Below are positions 27,776-37,159 of a stretch of 64,000 bases of DNA, piece by piece. The translations under genes and the position numbers were made by a program. A model generated the notes under the pieces. That model worked only from the letters and a program-made list of their open reading frames with translations, ran no database searches and had not been told where the DNA came from. Location of the stretch: NCBI RefSeq assembly GCF_902806455.1, contig NZ_CADCWQ010000001.1, positions 1,302,001-1,366,000 of the forward strand. Direction: 5' to 3'. Within the stretch, counting starts at the first letter, position 1. The number at the start of each line of letters is the position of its first letter. The DNA is from Virgibacillus doumboii. Its GTDB lineage: Bacteria; Bacillota; Bacilli; Bacillales; Amphibacillaceae.

Positions 27776-28252
27776 GTGATTGGCAAAAAAAGAAAGCTTG
27801 GAAAGAAAATTAATGATCTGCAAATAGGGGATTCATACACAGCATCAAAAATCATCGAGGACAAAGATTTGTTATTATATTTAGGCTTAACAAATGATGC
27901 AAATCCGTTGTATATTCAACATGACTATGCATCTCAGACCCCTTATAAGCAGCCGATTGTTCCATCTGTCATGTTATTCGGGATGGTATCTTCGATTGTC
28001 TCCATGCATTTGCCTGGACCGGGAAGTCACATCACACAGCACGAGATGACTTTCCCTAAACCCGTTTTTCACTACTCTGAGGTAAAATTCACAATTGAAA
28101 TCATTAATATTGACCAGGAAAATCATCGGGTCACATTGTCTGTGGTAGGTTATGACAAAGATGGGGATGAAGTATTACAGGGTAAGCTTAATGTATGTCC
28201 AGCATATGAACCGGAATCGATAACAGGGGCTTCATTGGAAAACTTCTTTTAA
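27776..28252 (+). CDS. MaoC-type (R)-specific enoyl-CoA hydratase/dehydratase
   Basis: A 158-residue single hotdog-fold protein of the MaoC dehydratase family. The signature is partly visible as TASKIIEDKDLLLYLGLTNDANPLYIQHDYA, with the catalytic Asp/His pair of such hydratases probably in the NDANP...QHD region, followed by IVPSVMLFGMVSSIVS. It probably hydrates or dehydrates an acyl-CoA or acyl-ACP; the substrate is not known. The start is a GTG at 27776 because GGAGGTGG is 5 bases upstream. It is a single-gene unit between mdh and phoP, with its own promoter, a cre box and a terminator. Confidence 0.8.
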   Translation: MIGKKRKLGKKINDLQIGDSYTASKIIEDKDLLLYLGLTNDANPLYIQHDYASQTPYKQPIVPSVMLFGMVSSIVSMHLPGPGSHITQHEMTFPKPVFHYSEVKFTIEIINIDQENHRVTLSVVGYDKDGDEVLQGKLNVCPAYEPESITGASLENFF

Positions 28253-28262
28253 TAATCCTGCG

Positions 28263-28300
28263 ATACTATCACCGAAATTGGTGGTAGTATTTTTATTTTT
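28263..28300 (+). terminator. Terminator after the MaoC-type gene
   Basis: ATACTATCACC (28263-28273) pairs with GGTGGTAGTAT (28280-28290), followed by a TTTTATTTTT run. Confidence 0.85.
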
Positions 28301-28344
28301 GAATGTTTTAATATGAATTATATTGAAAACCGGTTTTACACATT

Positions 28345-28749
28345 CATTAATCATATGCCTAGCTTGTTCTTCCCGTAGGAGTCTCGCATATTACAACTAC
28401 TAGTATAAAAGTTCCGCTTTATCCATTACAATGATAATTTCGCTATTTTACCAAGACATTTGAGTAATATCCAGCGGAGGAAATACATGCCCTTCATCAG
28501 GGGTATGCCGACGTTGGCCGACAAGGCCGGTTTTAGTCGGACTTCCTTCTTACGGCAGCAGAGGCCTAGATGAGACTCCGCAGCGACGTAGGAGCAAGGA
28601 GGCTCATCAGCCGCCCGCGGCTAAGAAGACACTGCGAAAACGAACTTTTTGAGCAGATGTTGCCTTGGTACCCGGAGGTGTGAAAGCGAAGTGTATTTCC
28701 GGAGCGATGGACTAACACTCACATAAGGTTACGTCACATTTTATAGAAA
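28345..28749. repeat. Composite intergenic repeat element before phoP
   Basis: The right end GTTACGTCACATTTTATAGAAA (28728-28749, given as a site) is the inverse of the left end of the element at 53099. The core is bounded by GGAAATACAT (28479-28488) and GTGTATTTCC (28691-28700) and contains the ~68-bp GGCCGAC/GTCGG module (28487-28555) shared with 62516-62585, and the GGTACCCGGAGGTGTGAAAG module. GCCTAGCTTGTTCTTCCC at 28357-28374 belongs to another family module. The left terminal repeat is not clear. This explains most of the 654-base gap before phoP. Confidence 0.7.
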
Positions 28750-28906
28750 CTGCGGTTTAAAAGTAAAATCTTTTCAAACGAATGACTTAAACTGCAAAGA
28801 TAATCGAATTGTAAATTTTTCTTTACATGCGAACGTATTCACATAACCCCATCTTAGATGTAAGATGTAGATATACTATGCTTTTTCATAGAAATGGGGG
28901 CTTCAC

Positions 28907-29599
28907 ATGGGGAAGAAAATTCTTATCGTTGATGATGAAAAGTCAATCGTGACACTGCTGAAATTCAATGTGGAACAAGCAGGATTTGAAACAGATGTGG
29001 CATACGATGGCAAAGAAGCTGTTCAAAAAGCAGAGGGTATCGATTATGATCTTATTATACTAGATTTAATGCTTCCTGAGATGGACGGGACCGATGTCTG
29101 TAAACATTTGCGGATGAACAAAATCGATACACCGATTTTAATGCTGACGGCAAAGGATGACGAATTTGATAAAATACTTGGTTTGGAACTTGGAGCTGAT
29201 GATTACTTAACCAAACCATTCAGTCCCAAAGAAGTCGTTGCACGTGTAAAGGCTATTTTAAGACGGTCAAAAAAAACCGAAGAAGCACTTGGAAAATCAC
29301 TTGCAATAGGGGATTTAGCAATATATCCCGACCGTTATGAGGCTGAAATGAACGGGACGACATTAACGTTTACGCGAAAGGAATTTGAACTTTTACATTA
29401 TCTTGCTGCACATAAAGGAAAGGTTTTGGCAAGAGACCAGCTGTTAAGTGCAGTTTGGAACTACGATTTCGTTGGTGATACACGAATAGTGGATGTACAT
29501 GTCAGTCATTTACGTGAGAAGATTGAACCGGACACTAAAAGGCCATCATATATCAAAACAGTTCGGGGACTGGGCTATAAATTGGAGGAACCGAAATAA
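28907..29599 (+). CDS. phoP: Phosphate response regulator PhoP
   Basis: A 230-residue OmpR-family response regulator. The receiver domain (~1-120) has the acidic DDE pocket (VDDEKS), the phospho-acceptor Asp in LIILDLMLPEMDG and Lys in LTKPFSPKE; the C-terminal winged helix (~130-230) contains FTRKEFELLHYLAAHKGKVL and ends VRGLGYKLEEPK. With PhoR it controls the phosphate-starvation regulon in Bacillaceae. The stop overlaps the phoR start by one base. Name by synteny with mdh and polA as well as sequence; WalR and ResD are the paralogues to exclude. Confidence 0.93.
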   Translation: MGKKILIVDDEKSIVTLLKFNVEQAGFETDVAYDGKEAVQKAEGIDYDLIILDLMLPEMDGTDVCKHLRMNKIDTPILMLTAKDDEFDKILGLELGADDYLTKPFSPKEVVARVKAILRRSKKTEEALGKSLAIGDLAIYPDRYEAEMNGTTLTFTRKEFELLHYLAAHKGKVLARDQLLSAVWNYDFVGDTRIVDVHVSHLREKIEPDTKRPSYIKTVRGLGYKLEEPK

Positions 29600-30966
29600 T
29601 GCACGCCTTATTTTCCAGACCATTATTTTCCTATATAAGCGGGCTGTTTTTCCTGATAGTAGTTACGGGGATTATATTAAGTCAGCTGACAGACGAATAT
29701 ATTATCCTTTGGTCTGTATTGCTTATTACTTATATTATTCTAATAATGATTATGCTGCACGTATATGAGAAATATATGAGACCAGTCAAAAAGGCATCGA
29801 AAACGGTTGATGAACTCGTAAAAGGAAATTACCGTGCGCGAATTCACCATACTTCGGGCGGTGCCGTTGCTGAACTGAACGAAAAAATAAATATATTGGC
29901 AAGAAATCTGAGTGAATTCGCAATTCAGGGGAAGATGCACGAAAAGCAACTTTCCACTGTAATTGATAATACACAAAGCGGGTTGGTGCTGCTGGATGAA
30001 AAAGGTTACATTCACCTTGTCAACCGAAAATTTCTTTCCACTTTTGGCGGAGCTTCGCGAGATTATAATGGATATCTATATTATGAAGTACTTGGAAATG
30101 AAAACATTCATAATACCGTACAAAAAGCTTTTTTGTATGAAGAAAATGTAAAAGAATCGTTTACGCAATTTGTCGGGTTGGACACAAAATACATGGAAAT
30201 TGTGGGCGCACCGATATTCAATGAACGAAAGATACTAAAAGGTGCTGTTCTGGTATTTTATGATATAACTGATTTGAAGAAGCTTGAGTTGATGCGGAAG
30301 GATTTTGTTGCAAATGTGTCCCATGAATTGAAAACACCAATCACCTCAATTAAGGGATTTGCCGAAACACTTTTGGATGGGGCGATGAATGATAAAGAAA
30401 CACTTCAAAATTTCCTGGAAATCATTAATGATGAGAGTGCCCGTCTTCAAGGGTTAATCGAGGATCTGCTGACATTATCCAGACTTGAAAAAGATGAATT
30501 TAAGTTAGTAAAAACAAAAGTAAATGTGAATGAATTGGTCGACGAAGTGCTGCCAATTATGAAGCAGTCTGCTGAACAAAAAATTATATCTTTAACAGCC
30601 GATATCGGTGAAAAACTTTCATTGCATGCTGATCGTGAAAGAGTTAAGCAAGTGCTGATTAATTTATTGGCAAATGCGATAAATTATACTCCGGAAAATG
30701 GCCAGGTTAATCTAATGGTCACGGATACTGGCGACAACATTCATATTCAAGTGTCAGATACAGGGATTGGTATGGATGAGGACGCTATTCCAAGGGTCTT
30801 TGAACGCTTTTACAGAGTTGATAAGGCACGAAGCAGAAACACCGGTGGAACGGGGCTTGGACTGGCAATCGTTAAACATATTGTAGAGGTACACGAAGGT
30901 GACATTAAGGTGGAAAGTGAATTAAATAAAGGTTCAACGTTTCATATATATATACCGAAAAACTAA
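29599..30966 (+). CDS. phoR: Sensor histidine kinase PhoR, short form without extracellular domain
   Basis: A 455-residue membrane kinase. Two helices (~9-27 and ~36-54) are joined by a loop of about eight residues (SQLTDEYI), followed by HAMP (~57-110), PAS (~120-230), the dimerisation/phospho-acceptor His in FVANVSHELKTPITS (~235-250) and the ATPase with N (LLANAINYTP), G1 (DTGIGMDE), F and G2 (GGTGLGLAIVKH) boxes. B. subtilis PhoR is about 579 residues and has a PAS-like domain between the helices, which is missing here. The architecture is thus like intramembrane-sensing kinases. It is coupled to phoP by a 1-base overlap. Confidence 0.93.
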   Translation: MHALFSRPLFSYISGLFFLIVVTGIILSQLTDEYIILWSVLLITYIILIMIMLHVYEKYMRPVKKASKTVDELVKGNYRARIHHTSGGAVAELNEKINILARNLSEFAIQGKMHEKQLSTVIDNTQSGLVLLDEKGYIHLVNRKFLSTFGGASRDYNGYLYYEVLGNENIHNTVQKAFLYEENVKESFTQFVGLDTKYMEIVGAPIFNERKILKGAVLVFYDITDLKKLELMRKDFVANVSHELKTPITSIKGFAETLLDGAMNDKETLQNFLEIINDESARLQGLIEDLLTLSRLEKDEFKLVKTKVNVNELVDEVLPIMKQSAEQKIISLTADIGEKLSLHADRERVKQVLINLLANAINYTPENGQVNLMVTDTGDNIHIQVSDTGIGMDEDAIPRVFERFYRVDKARSRNTGGTGLGLAIVKHIVEVHEGDIKVESELNKGSTFHIYIPKN

Positions 30967-30993
30967 ACATCCTCAAACTGGGGATGTTTTGTT
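30964..30993 (+). terminator. Terminator after phoPR
   Basis: AAACATCC (30965-30972) pairs with GGATGTTT (30982-30989), followed by TGTTAT; a modest terminator. Confidence 0.65.
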
Positions 30994-31089
30994 ATACTTG
31001 ATCAGTTAGAGAAAGATAATTTTTTCCTTTATGTGCGTTCAGTGATAAAATATGTTTATATGATAACGGTGATTGGAGGAAATAAAAAC

Positions 31090-33729
31090 ATGTCCAACAA
31101 ACTTGTTTTAATCGATGGAAACAGTATTATTTACCGGGCTTTTTTTGCATTGCCATTGTTGAACAACGATAAGGGCGTCTACACGAACGCTGTTTACGGA
31201 TTCACAACGATGCTGCTAAAAATTCTGGAAGATGAAAAGCCGACACACATGTTAGTTGCGTTTGATGCTGGAAAAACGACATTTCGGCATAAAACGTATA
31301 AAGAATACAAAGGTGGCCGTCAAAAAACACCCCCGGAGCTTTCGGAACAGTTCCCGCTGCTCAAAGAAGTCCTTGATGCATTTGGGATTCCTCATTATCA
31401 ACTTGAACAATACGAAGCGGATGATATTATTGGAACGCTGGCAACCAAAGCAGAAGCGGACAAATGGGATGTAACAGTTATTTCCGGTGATAAGGATTTG
31501 CTGCAGCTTGCATCTGATAAAGTAACAGTCAACCTAACCAAAAAGGGCATCAGTGATGTTGAATCCTATACTCCAGCATTTATGAAAGAAAAAATGGAAA
31601 TAAATCCGGATCAGATAATCCACCTGAAAGCGTTGATGGGTGACAGCTCAGACAACATTCCAGGTGTACCGGGGGTAGGGCAGAAGACTGCTACCAAGCT
31701 GTTAAAGCAATATCCGACGCTGGAAGAAGTATATGACAACATTGGAGACGTGAGTGGTAAGAAATTAAAAGAAAAGCTGGAAAACCATAAATCTGATGCG
31801 TTTATGAGCAAACAACTGGTTACGATCAATCGCGACTCGCCAATTGAAATTACAACAGATGAAATTACATATGACGGGTATCAGCAAGCAGATGTAAGTA
31901 CTATATTTAAAGATTTAGGATTTCAATCCTTGCTAAACCGGTTGAAAGGTGAGTCAACTGATGAAGGAGATCAATCGGAAGCACTCAGTGAAATCAGCTA
32001 TACAATTCCTGATAAGGTGACAGCAGATCTGTTCACGGATGAATCGGCACTGGTTGTAGAGATGCTTGGCGACAATTATCATCAGGCTGCCATTGAAGGA
32101 TTTGGTCTGGTTAATGAAAATAGTTCATACTTTATTCCAACCGAATTGGCATTAAAATCAGCGGATTTTAAAACATGGGCAGAGGATCGGAATAAATCCA
32201 AAGTTGTCTTTGATGCGAAAAAAACACTCGTAGCATTGTTAAGACATGACATTTATATCAAAGGTATTACATTTGATATGCTGCTAACATCTTATTTACT
32301 GAATCCATCTGAAAATAATCATGATATTCCGGCAATAGCGCACAGAACCGGGGAAACAGATGTATTATACGATGAAGAGGTATATGGCAAGGGTGCAAAG
32401 ACCAAAGTTCCGGAACAGGATGTACTGGCCGAGCATGTTGTACGTAAAACAAGTGTATTGTTTCGACTGAAAGATAAAATGGAAGAACAACTGAAAAATA
32501 ATGAACAATATGAATTACTTAAAGAACTGGAAATGCCGCTTGCACTTATTTTAGGTGAAATGGAGCACACTGGTGTATTAGTTGATGTGGAACGGTTGGA
32601 GGAAATGGGCGATGACCTGAGGCAGCGATTAGGTGAACTTGAAAAAGAAATCCATGAACTCGCCGGTGAGGAATTTAATTTAAACTCTCCTAAACAATTG
32701 GGACCTATACTATTTGAAAAGCTGAAACTTCCTGTAATTAAAAAAACGAAGACAGGTTACTCCACTGCAGCAAATGTATTGGAGCAGCTGGAAAACGAAC
32801 ATGAAATCATTCCAAAGCTTCTGCTGTTCCGACAGCTTGGAAAACTGCAATCCACGTATATTGAGGGACTATTGAAAGTGGTTGACCGTGATACGAAAAA
32901 AATTCACACCCGGTTTAATCAGGCATTAACACAAACGGGCCGGTTGAGCTCGATTGACCCAAATCTGCAAAACATTCCAATTCGGCTTGAGGAAGGACGG
33001 AAGATTCGTCAGGCGTTTGTCCCTTCCAATAAAGACTGGATTATGTTTGCTTCCGATTACTCTCAGATTGAGTTGCGAGTACTTGCACATATAGCCGGGG
33101 ATGATAAACTGATTGCAGCCTTTAAAGATAATTTGGATATCCATACACAGACTGCAATGGATGTATTCCATGTAGATAAAGAGGATGTTACAGCAAATAT
33201 GCGCAGACAAGCCAAGGCTGTAAACTTCGGAATTGTTTATGGAATTAGTGATTATGGACTTTCTCAAAGTCTGGGAATTTCCCGTAAAGAGGCAAAGCAA
33301 TTTATCGAACGTTATTTTGAAAGCTATCCGGGTGTTAAGAAGTATATGGATGAAATTGTCCAGGAAGCCAAACATCAGGGATATGTTTCAACGCTAATGA
33401 AACGAAGAAGATATCTGCCTGACATAACGAGCAGAAACTTTAATCTTCGTTCGTTTGCCGAGCGAACTGCAATGAATACACCTATTCAAGGCAGTGCTGC
33501 CGATATTATTAAAAAAGCGATGATAGACCTGCACGAGAAACTGCTGGATGAAAAACTTGAGGCACGAATGCTTTTGCAGGTACACGATGAACTAATTTTG
33601 GAAGCACCAAAGCATGAAATTGAAAAATTAAAAGACATAGTACCAGCTGTTATGGAAAATACCGTTGACTTATCCGTACCGCTTAAAGTCGATTATGAAT
33701 ATGGTGATAGCTGGTTTGATGCGAAATAA
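31090..33729 (+). CDS. polA: DNA polymerase I
   Basis: An 879-residue PolA. The N-terminal 5'-3' exonuclease (~1-290) has LVLIDGNSIIYRAFFA and the metal-binding Asp cluster (GDSSDNIPGVPGVG). The middle domain (~300-470) has the 3'-5' exonuclease fold, but the first DxE motif is replaced (ALVVEML), so it should not proofread, as in other Bacillus PolA. The polymerase domain carries ASDYSQIELRVLAH (motif A), RRQAKAVNFGIVYG (B) and LLQVHDELILE (C). The start at 31090 follows GGAGG by 10 bases and gives the expected length. It is followed at 15 bases by mutM. Confidence 0.97.
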   Translation: MSNKLVLIDGNSIIYRAFFALPLLNNDKGVYTNAVYGFTTMLLKILEDEKPTHMLVAFDAGKTTFRHKTYKEYKGGRQKTPPELSEQFPLLKEVLDAFGIPHYQLEQYEADDIIGTLATKAEADKWDVTVISGDKDLLQLASDKVTVNLTKKGISDVESYTPAFMKEKMEINPDQIIHLKALMGDSSDNIPGVPGVGQKTATKLLKQYPTLEEVYDNIGDVSGKKLKEKLENHKSDAFMSKQLVTINRDSPIEITTDEITYDGYQQADVSTIFKDLGFQSLLNRLKGESTDEGDQSEALSEISYTIPDKVTADLFTDESALVVEMLGDNYHQAAIEGFGLVNENSSYFIPTELALKSADFKTWAEDRNKSKVVFDAKKTLVALLRHDIYIKGITFDMLLTSYLLNPSENNHDIPAIAHRTGETDVLYDEEVYGKGAKTKVPEQDVLAEHVVRKTSVLFRLKDKMEEQLKNNEQYELLKELEMPLALILGEMEHTGVLVDVERLEEMGDDLRQRLGELEKEIHELAGEEFNLNSPKQLGPILFEKLKLPVIKKTKTGYSTAANVLEQLENEHEIIPKLLLFRQLGKLQSTYIEGLLKVVDRDTKKIHTRFNQALTQTGRLSSIDPNLQNIPIRLEEGRKIRQAFVPSNKDWIMFASDYSQIELRVLAHIAGDDKLIAAFKDNLDIHTQTAMDVFHVDKEDVTANMRRQAKAVNFGIVYGISDYGLSQSLGISRKEAKQFIERYFESYPGVKKYMDEIVQEAKHQGYVSTLMKRRRYLPDITSRNFNLRSFAERTAMNTPIQGSAADIIKKAMIDLHEKLLDEKLEARMLLQVHDELILEAPKHEIEKLKDIVPAVMENTVDLSVPLKVDYEYGDSWFDAK

Positions 33730-33744
33730 GGGGAATCAGTGAGA

Positions 33745-34572
33745 ATGCCGGAACTACCAGAAGTCGAAACGATAAAAAATACATTAAAACGATTTGTCAC
33801 TGAAAAAACGATAGCAGATATATCCATATTCTGGCCAAAGATCATAAAAAATCCGGACGATGTGGAACAATTTAAGCAGATTTTAGTCGGACAGACCATT
33901 CATGATATTACCCGAAAAGGCAAATTTCTGTTATTCCAATTGGATGACTCTGTAATTGTCTCCCATTTACGGATGGAGGGAAAATATAGTGTTCATCCTT
34001 CAACAGAACCAGTGAAAAAGCATACACATGTGATTTTTGCTTTTACGGATGGTGATGAGCTTCGTTATAATGATGTACGTAAATTTGGAACCATGCATGT
34101 TTTTGATAAAGGGAAGGAATTTACACAAAAGCCACTGAATCAGCTGGGACCAGATCCGTTTGATGAAGCCTTTACACTGGACTACTTTTACAAAAAACTT
34201 AAAAAGACCGAGCGTGTAATTAAAGCAGCATTATTGGATCAGAGTATTGTGACCGGCCTTGGGAATATTTACGTGGATGAAACATTATTCAGAGCAAATG
34301 TCCACCCATTAAAGAAAGCAAACAAACTGACAAAAAAAGATGTTAAAGCAATACGTGAACAGGCAATCCTAACGCTCGAGGAAGCCGTTTCCCAAGGTGG
34401 AACAACGATTCGTTCCTATGTAAATGGACAGGGAGACATGGGGATGTTTCAGCAGGAATTGTTTGTCTATGGTCAAGAGGATAAACCATGCAAAAAATGC
34501 GGAAAACTAATCGTCAAAATGAAAGTTGGCGGTCGTGGAACACACGTCTGCCTATCTTGTCAAAAAAACTAA
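33745..34572 (+). CDS. mutM: Formamidopyrimidine-DNA glycosylase
   Basis: A 275-residue MutM/Fpg, removing 8-oxoguanine and related lesions and cleaving the strand by beta/delta elimination. The mature N-terminus PELPEVET supplies the catalytic Pro and Glu, which fixes the start at 33745 although a GTG at 33739 is closer to the AAGGGG site. It also has the H2TH region (DQSIVTGLGNIYVDE) and the C-terminal zinc finger CKKCG...CLSCQ. It lies between polA and coaE, as in B. subtilis. Confidence 0.96.
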   Translation: MPELPEVETIKNTLKRFVTEKTIADISIFWPKIIKNPDDVEQFKQILVGQTIHDITRKGKFLLFQLDDSVIVSHLRMEGKYSVHPSTEPVKKHTHVIFAFTDGDELRYNDVRKFGTMHVFDKGKEFTQKPLNQLGPDPFDEAFTLDYFYKKLKKTERVIKAALLDQSIVTGLGNIYVDETLFRANVHPLKKANKLTKKDVKAIREQAILTLEEAVSQGGTTIRSYVNGQGDMGMFQQELFVYGQEDKPCKKCGKLIVKMKVGGRGTHVCLSCQKN

Positions 34573-34585
34573 GCGAGGTATACTG

Positions 34586-35188
34586 ATGGCACTAATAATA
34601 GGCTTAACAGGGAGTATCGCAAGTGGAAAGAGTACCGTTTCCCTAATGTTTGATGACTTTGATATTCCGGTTGTTGATGCCGATAAAATAGCACGTGAAG
34701 TTGTCATGCCGGGTGAAAAGGCATATGAGCAAATAGTTAATACATTCGGACGTGAAATATTATTTGATGACAAAACAATAGACCGAAAGAGGCTCGGGGC
34801 AATAATTTTTGCCGACGAAACAAAACGCGAGGAGTTGAACGGCATTGTACATCCGGCAGTCAGAGAAAAAATGTTGGAAAAACGGGATGCTTATGCCAAC
34901 TCCGGTGCAAAATGTGTGGTGCTGGATATTCCTTTATTGTTCGAAAGCAAGTTAACGCATTTCGTTGATAAAACAATCGTTGTATATGTAGATGAAAAGG
35001 TTCAATTGCAGCGCCTGATGGATCGTGATGGGTTTACTGAAGAAGAAGCGTACCAGCGAATCAATGCGCAAATTTCTGTGAAGGAAAAAGCGGAACTGGC
35101 TGATGCCGTCATCGATAATAACGGTTCAAAAAATGATTCCTATCGGCAACTCGAAACATTATTAAGCAAGTGGAATGTAATAGAATAA
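34586..35188 (+). CDS. coaE: Dephospho-CoA kinase
   Basis: A 200-residue P-loop kinase for the last step of coenzyme A synthesis. Walker A is GLTGSIASGKSTV near the N-terminus, with the substrate-binding DADKIAREV and the lid region. The ATG at 34586 follows a GAGGT site by 8 bases and makes the protein begin at the P-loop strand, as usual. It starts 13 bases after mutM. Confidence 0.95.
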   Translation: MALIIGLTGSIASGKSTVSLMFDDFDIPVVDADKIAREVVMPGEKAYEQIVNTFGREILFDDKTIDRKRLGAIIFADETKREELNGIVHPAVREKMLEKRDAYANSGAKCVVLDIPLLFESKLTHFVDKTIVVYVDEKVQLQRLMDRDGFTEEEAYQRINAQISVKEKAELADAVIDNNGSKNDSYRQLETLLSKWNVIE

Positions 35189-35195
35189 CGTATTT

Positions 35196-35228
35196 AGCCT
35201 GGAATGAATCATTTTTCCAGGCTTTTTA
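35196..35228 (+). terminator. Terminator after coaE
   Basis: AGCCTGGA (35196-35203) pairs with TCCAGGCT (35216-35223), followed by TTTTT. Confidence 0.85.
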
Positions 35229-35255
35229 AAACTTTTAAGCACATTTCCTTTTAAT

Positions 35256-35266
35256 TATGTTATACT
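35256..35266 (+). promoter_or_regulatory. CcpN-type operator on the gapB -10 box
   Basis: TATGTTATACT fits every position of the published CcpN operator pattern TRTGHYATAYW (recalled from B. subtilis work). Its right half, TATACT (35261-35266), is the -10 of the gapB promoter. CcpN represses gapB during glycolysis in B. subtilis; ccpN itself is not in this window. Confidence 0.65.
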
Positions 35267-35315
35267 ATTTATGAAAAAGAAGTAAATGAGTATAACATAT
35301 ACAGGAGGACTACAA

Positions 35316-36347
35316 ATGAGTAAAACCCGAATTGCAATTAATGGATTTGGACGAATTGGACGCATGGTCTTTCGTCAGGCAATTACTGATAACAAAATCG
35401 AGGTCATCGCAATTAATGCCAGCTATCCTCCAGAAACACTTGCACATTTAATAAAGTATGATAGTATTCATGGTATTTTTGATGGTGAGGTGAAAGCGCT
35501 TCAGGATGGGTTGGAGATAGATGGGAAAAAAGTTGAAATTGTCGCCTCCCGCAACCCGGAGGAACTGCCATGGAAAGAACTGGCGATTGACGTAGTAATA
35601 GAAGCTACAGGGAAATTCAAAACAAAAGAAGATGCAGGTCTCCACATTAAAGCAGGGGCCAAAAAAGTAGTTATTACCGCTCCTGGCAAGCAAGTTGATA
35701 AAACAATTGTAATGGGAGTGAATCAGGACACGTATAAAGCTGATGAGGATAACGTCATTTCAAATGCATCCTGCACGACCAATTGTTTGGCTCCGGTAGT
35801 AAAAGTGCTTGATGACAATTTTTCAATTTTAAACGGATTAATGACGACTGTTCATGCTTTTACAAATGATCAGAAGAATCTTGATAACCCGCACAAAGAT
35901 TTGCGCAGAGCAAGAGGGTGCACACAATCAATTATACCGACTTCAACGGGTGCTGCCAAAGCTTTGGGAGAAGTCCTGCCGCATTTGACCGGTAAACTGC
36001 ACGGTATGGCACTGCGCGTACCTACACCAAATGTTTCATTAATTGATTTGGTTATTGATGTAGAAGAAGCAGTGTCCATAGAGACTGTTAATGAGGCACT
36101 TAGAAATGCTTCTGAAAATGAATATAATGGTATTATTAAATATAGTGAGGAACCACTCGTTTCTATTGACTATACAACAACAGATTATTCCGCAATTATT
36201 GATGGTATATCAACAATGGTCATGGATGATAACAAGATCAAAGTCCTGGCCTGGTATGATAATGAGTGGGGCTACTCCAAACGAGTTGTTGATTTGGCCA
36301 AATATGTTGGAAACTATATTAATCAGGAACAGGTAAAAGTTTCATAA
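35316..36347 (+). CDS. gapB: Gluconeogenic glyceraldehyde-3-phosphate dehydrogenase GapB
   Basis: A 343-residue GAPDH with the catalytic Cys in NASCTTNCLAP and the substrate loop TGAAKALGEVLP. The coenzyme loop reads AINASYPPETLAHL: the Asp that selects NAD in glycolytic GapA is replaced, which is the mark of the NADP-preferring GapB used in gluconeogenesis. It follows coaE as in B. subtilis. The ATG at 35316 has ACAGGAGGA upstream. A CcpN-type box on the promoter supports repression during glucose growth. Confidence 0.94.
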   Translation: MSKTRIAINGFGRIGRMVFRQAITDNKIEVIAINASYPPETLAHLIKYDSIHGIFDGEVKALQDGLEIDGKKVEIVASRNPEELPWKELAIDVVIEATGKFKTKEDAGLHIKAGAKKVVITAPGKQVDKTIVMGVNQDTYKADEDNVISNASCTTNCLAPVVKVLDDNFSILNGLMTTVHAFTNDQKNLDNPHKDLRRARGCTQSIIPTSTGAAKALGEVLPHLTGKLHGMALRVPTPNVSLIDLVIDVEEAVSIETVNEALRNASENEYNGIIKYSEEPLVSIDYTTTDYSAIIDGISTMVMDDNKIKVLAWYDNEWGYSKRVVDLAKYVGNYINQEQVKVS

Positions 36348-36359
36348 AAGATTACAAGA

Positions 36360-36398
36360 TTGATCCGCTTCAGATATGGAGTGGGTCAATTTTTTTTG
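36360..36398 (+). terminator. Terminator after gapB
   Basis: TTGATCC (36360-36366) pairs with GGGTCAA (36383-36389), followed by a run of eight T. Confidence 0.8.
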
Positions 36399-36474
36399 GG
36401 CTGTTTCTAAAGTAATTTGATAAAATAAATTGCAGTTGGCTTTTAGATTAACGGTTTGTTTTATGATCGTATTT

Positions 36475-37025
36475 GATATATTATGTGCAGTAAATTTATA
36501 TTAGCTCTGGTCTACCGTTGCGGAAATACACTCCGCTTTCCGTGGGCGGCTGATGAGCCTCCTTGCTCCTTCGTCGCTGCGTAGTCTCATCTAGGCCTCT
36601 GCTCCCACAGGAGTCTCCGTGTATTTCCTCCGCTAGGTTCTACGTCTATGAACTATTGGTTGGAGTAGGAAACGGGATAAAACACACAGGATAACACTTC
36701 ACTAGTCCGGGTGAGCTGAGGACGGTGACTCCTGTGGGAACAGCACGAGTCCGAAGACCCCGCAGAGTGACGAGCGAAACATCCACCGAATATGCTACGA
36801 GTTGCGAGGAGTGCTGCTTCTCTGAAAACACTCGCAACACGACGAGCACCCTTCTCGAGGAGGCTGAGGCCGTGCCCGCGGCTAATAAGACACTGCGAAA
36901 AAAGAATTTTTGAGCAGATGTCGCCTTGGTACCCGGAGGTGTGAAAGCATCCGCCTGGAGCGATTCCGGACGGAGGGGCGAGAAGTCTTTATTTATATTC
37001 CAACAGTTACTGCGCATTATATATC
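36475..37025. repeat. 551-bp TIR-bounded MITE-like element, copy 2
   Basis: Left end GATATATTATGTGCAGTAAA (36475-36494); right end GTTACTGCGCATTATATATC (37006-37025), inverted with 17 of 20 matching. It equals the element at 21528-22078 in length and in almost all of its sequence, including the fold-back core (36522-36628). Similarity extends ~35 bases left of the terminal repeat (GATTAACGGTT). No protein of its own. It fills most of the 812-base gap between gapB and the next gene. In B. subtilis speD follows gapB; it is not here. Confidence 0.85.
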
Positions 37026-37159
37026 TTATGTGTACAAAAAAACCTCTTTGAAAAGTAGTTTTTTTAATGAAACAATAACGTCTAAATATGTTAAAATATA
37101 AAGAAGTATAGAATTCGTTGAGTTATTGATACATAAATTTCGGATGAGGTGTAGCAAAA

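Noticed and set aside
28821..28845. PhoP boxes before phoP (TTTACA and TTCACA)
   Set aside because: The two copies are 10 bases apart, not the usual 4-6, and no further copies are in phase.
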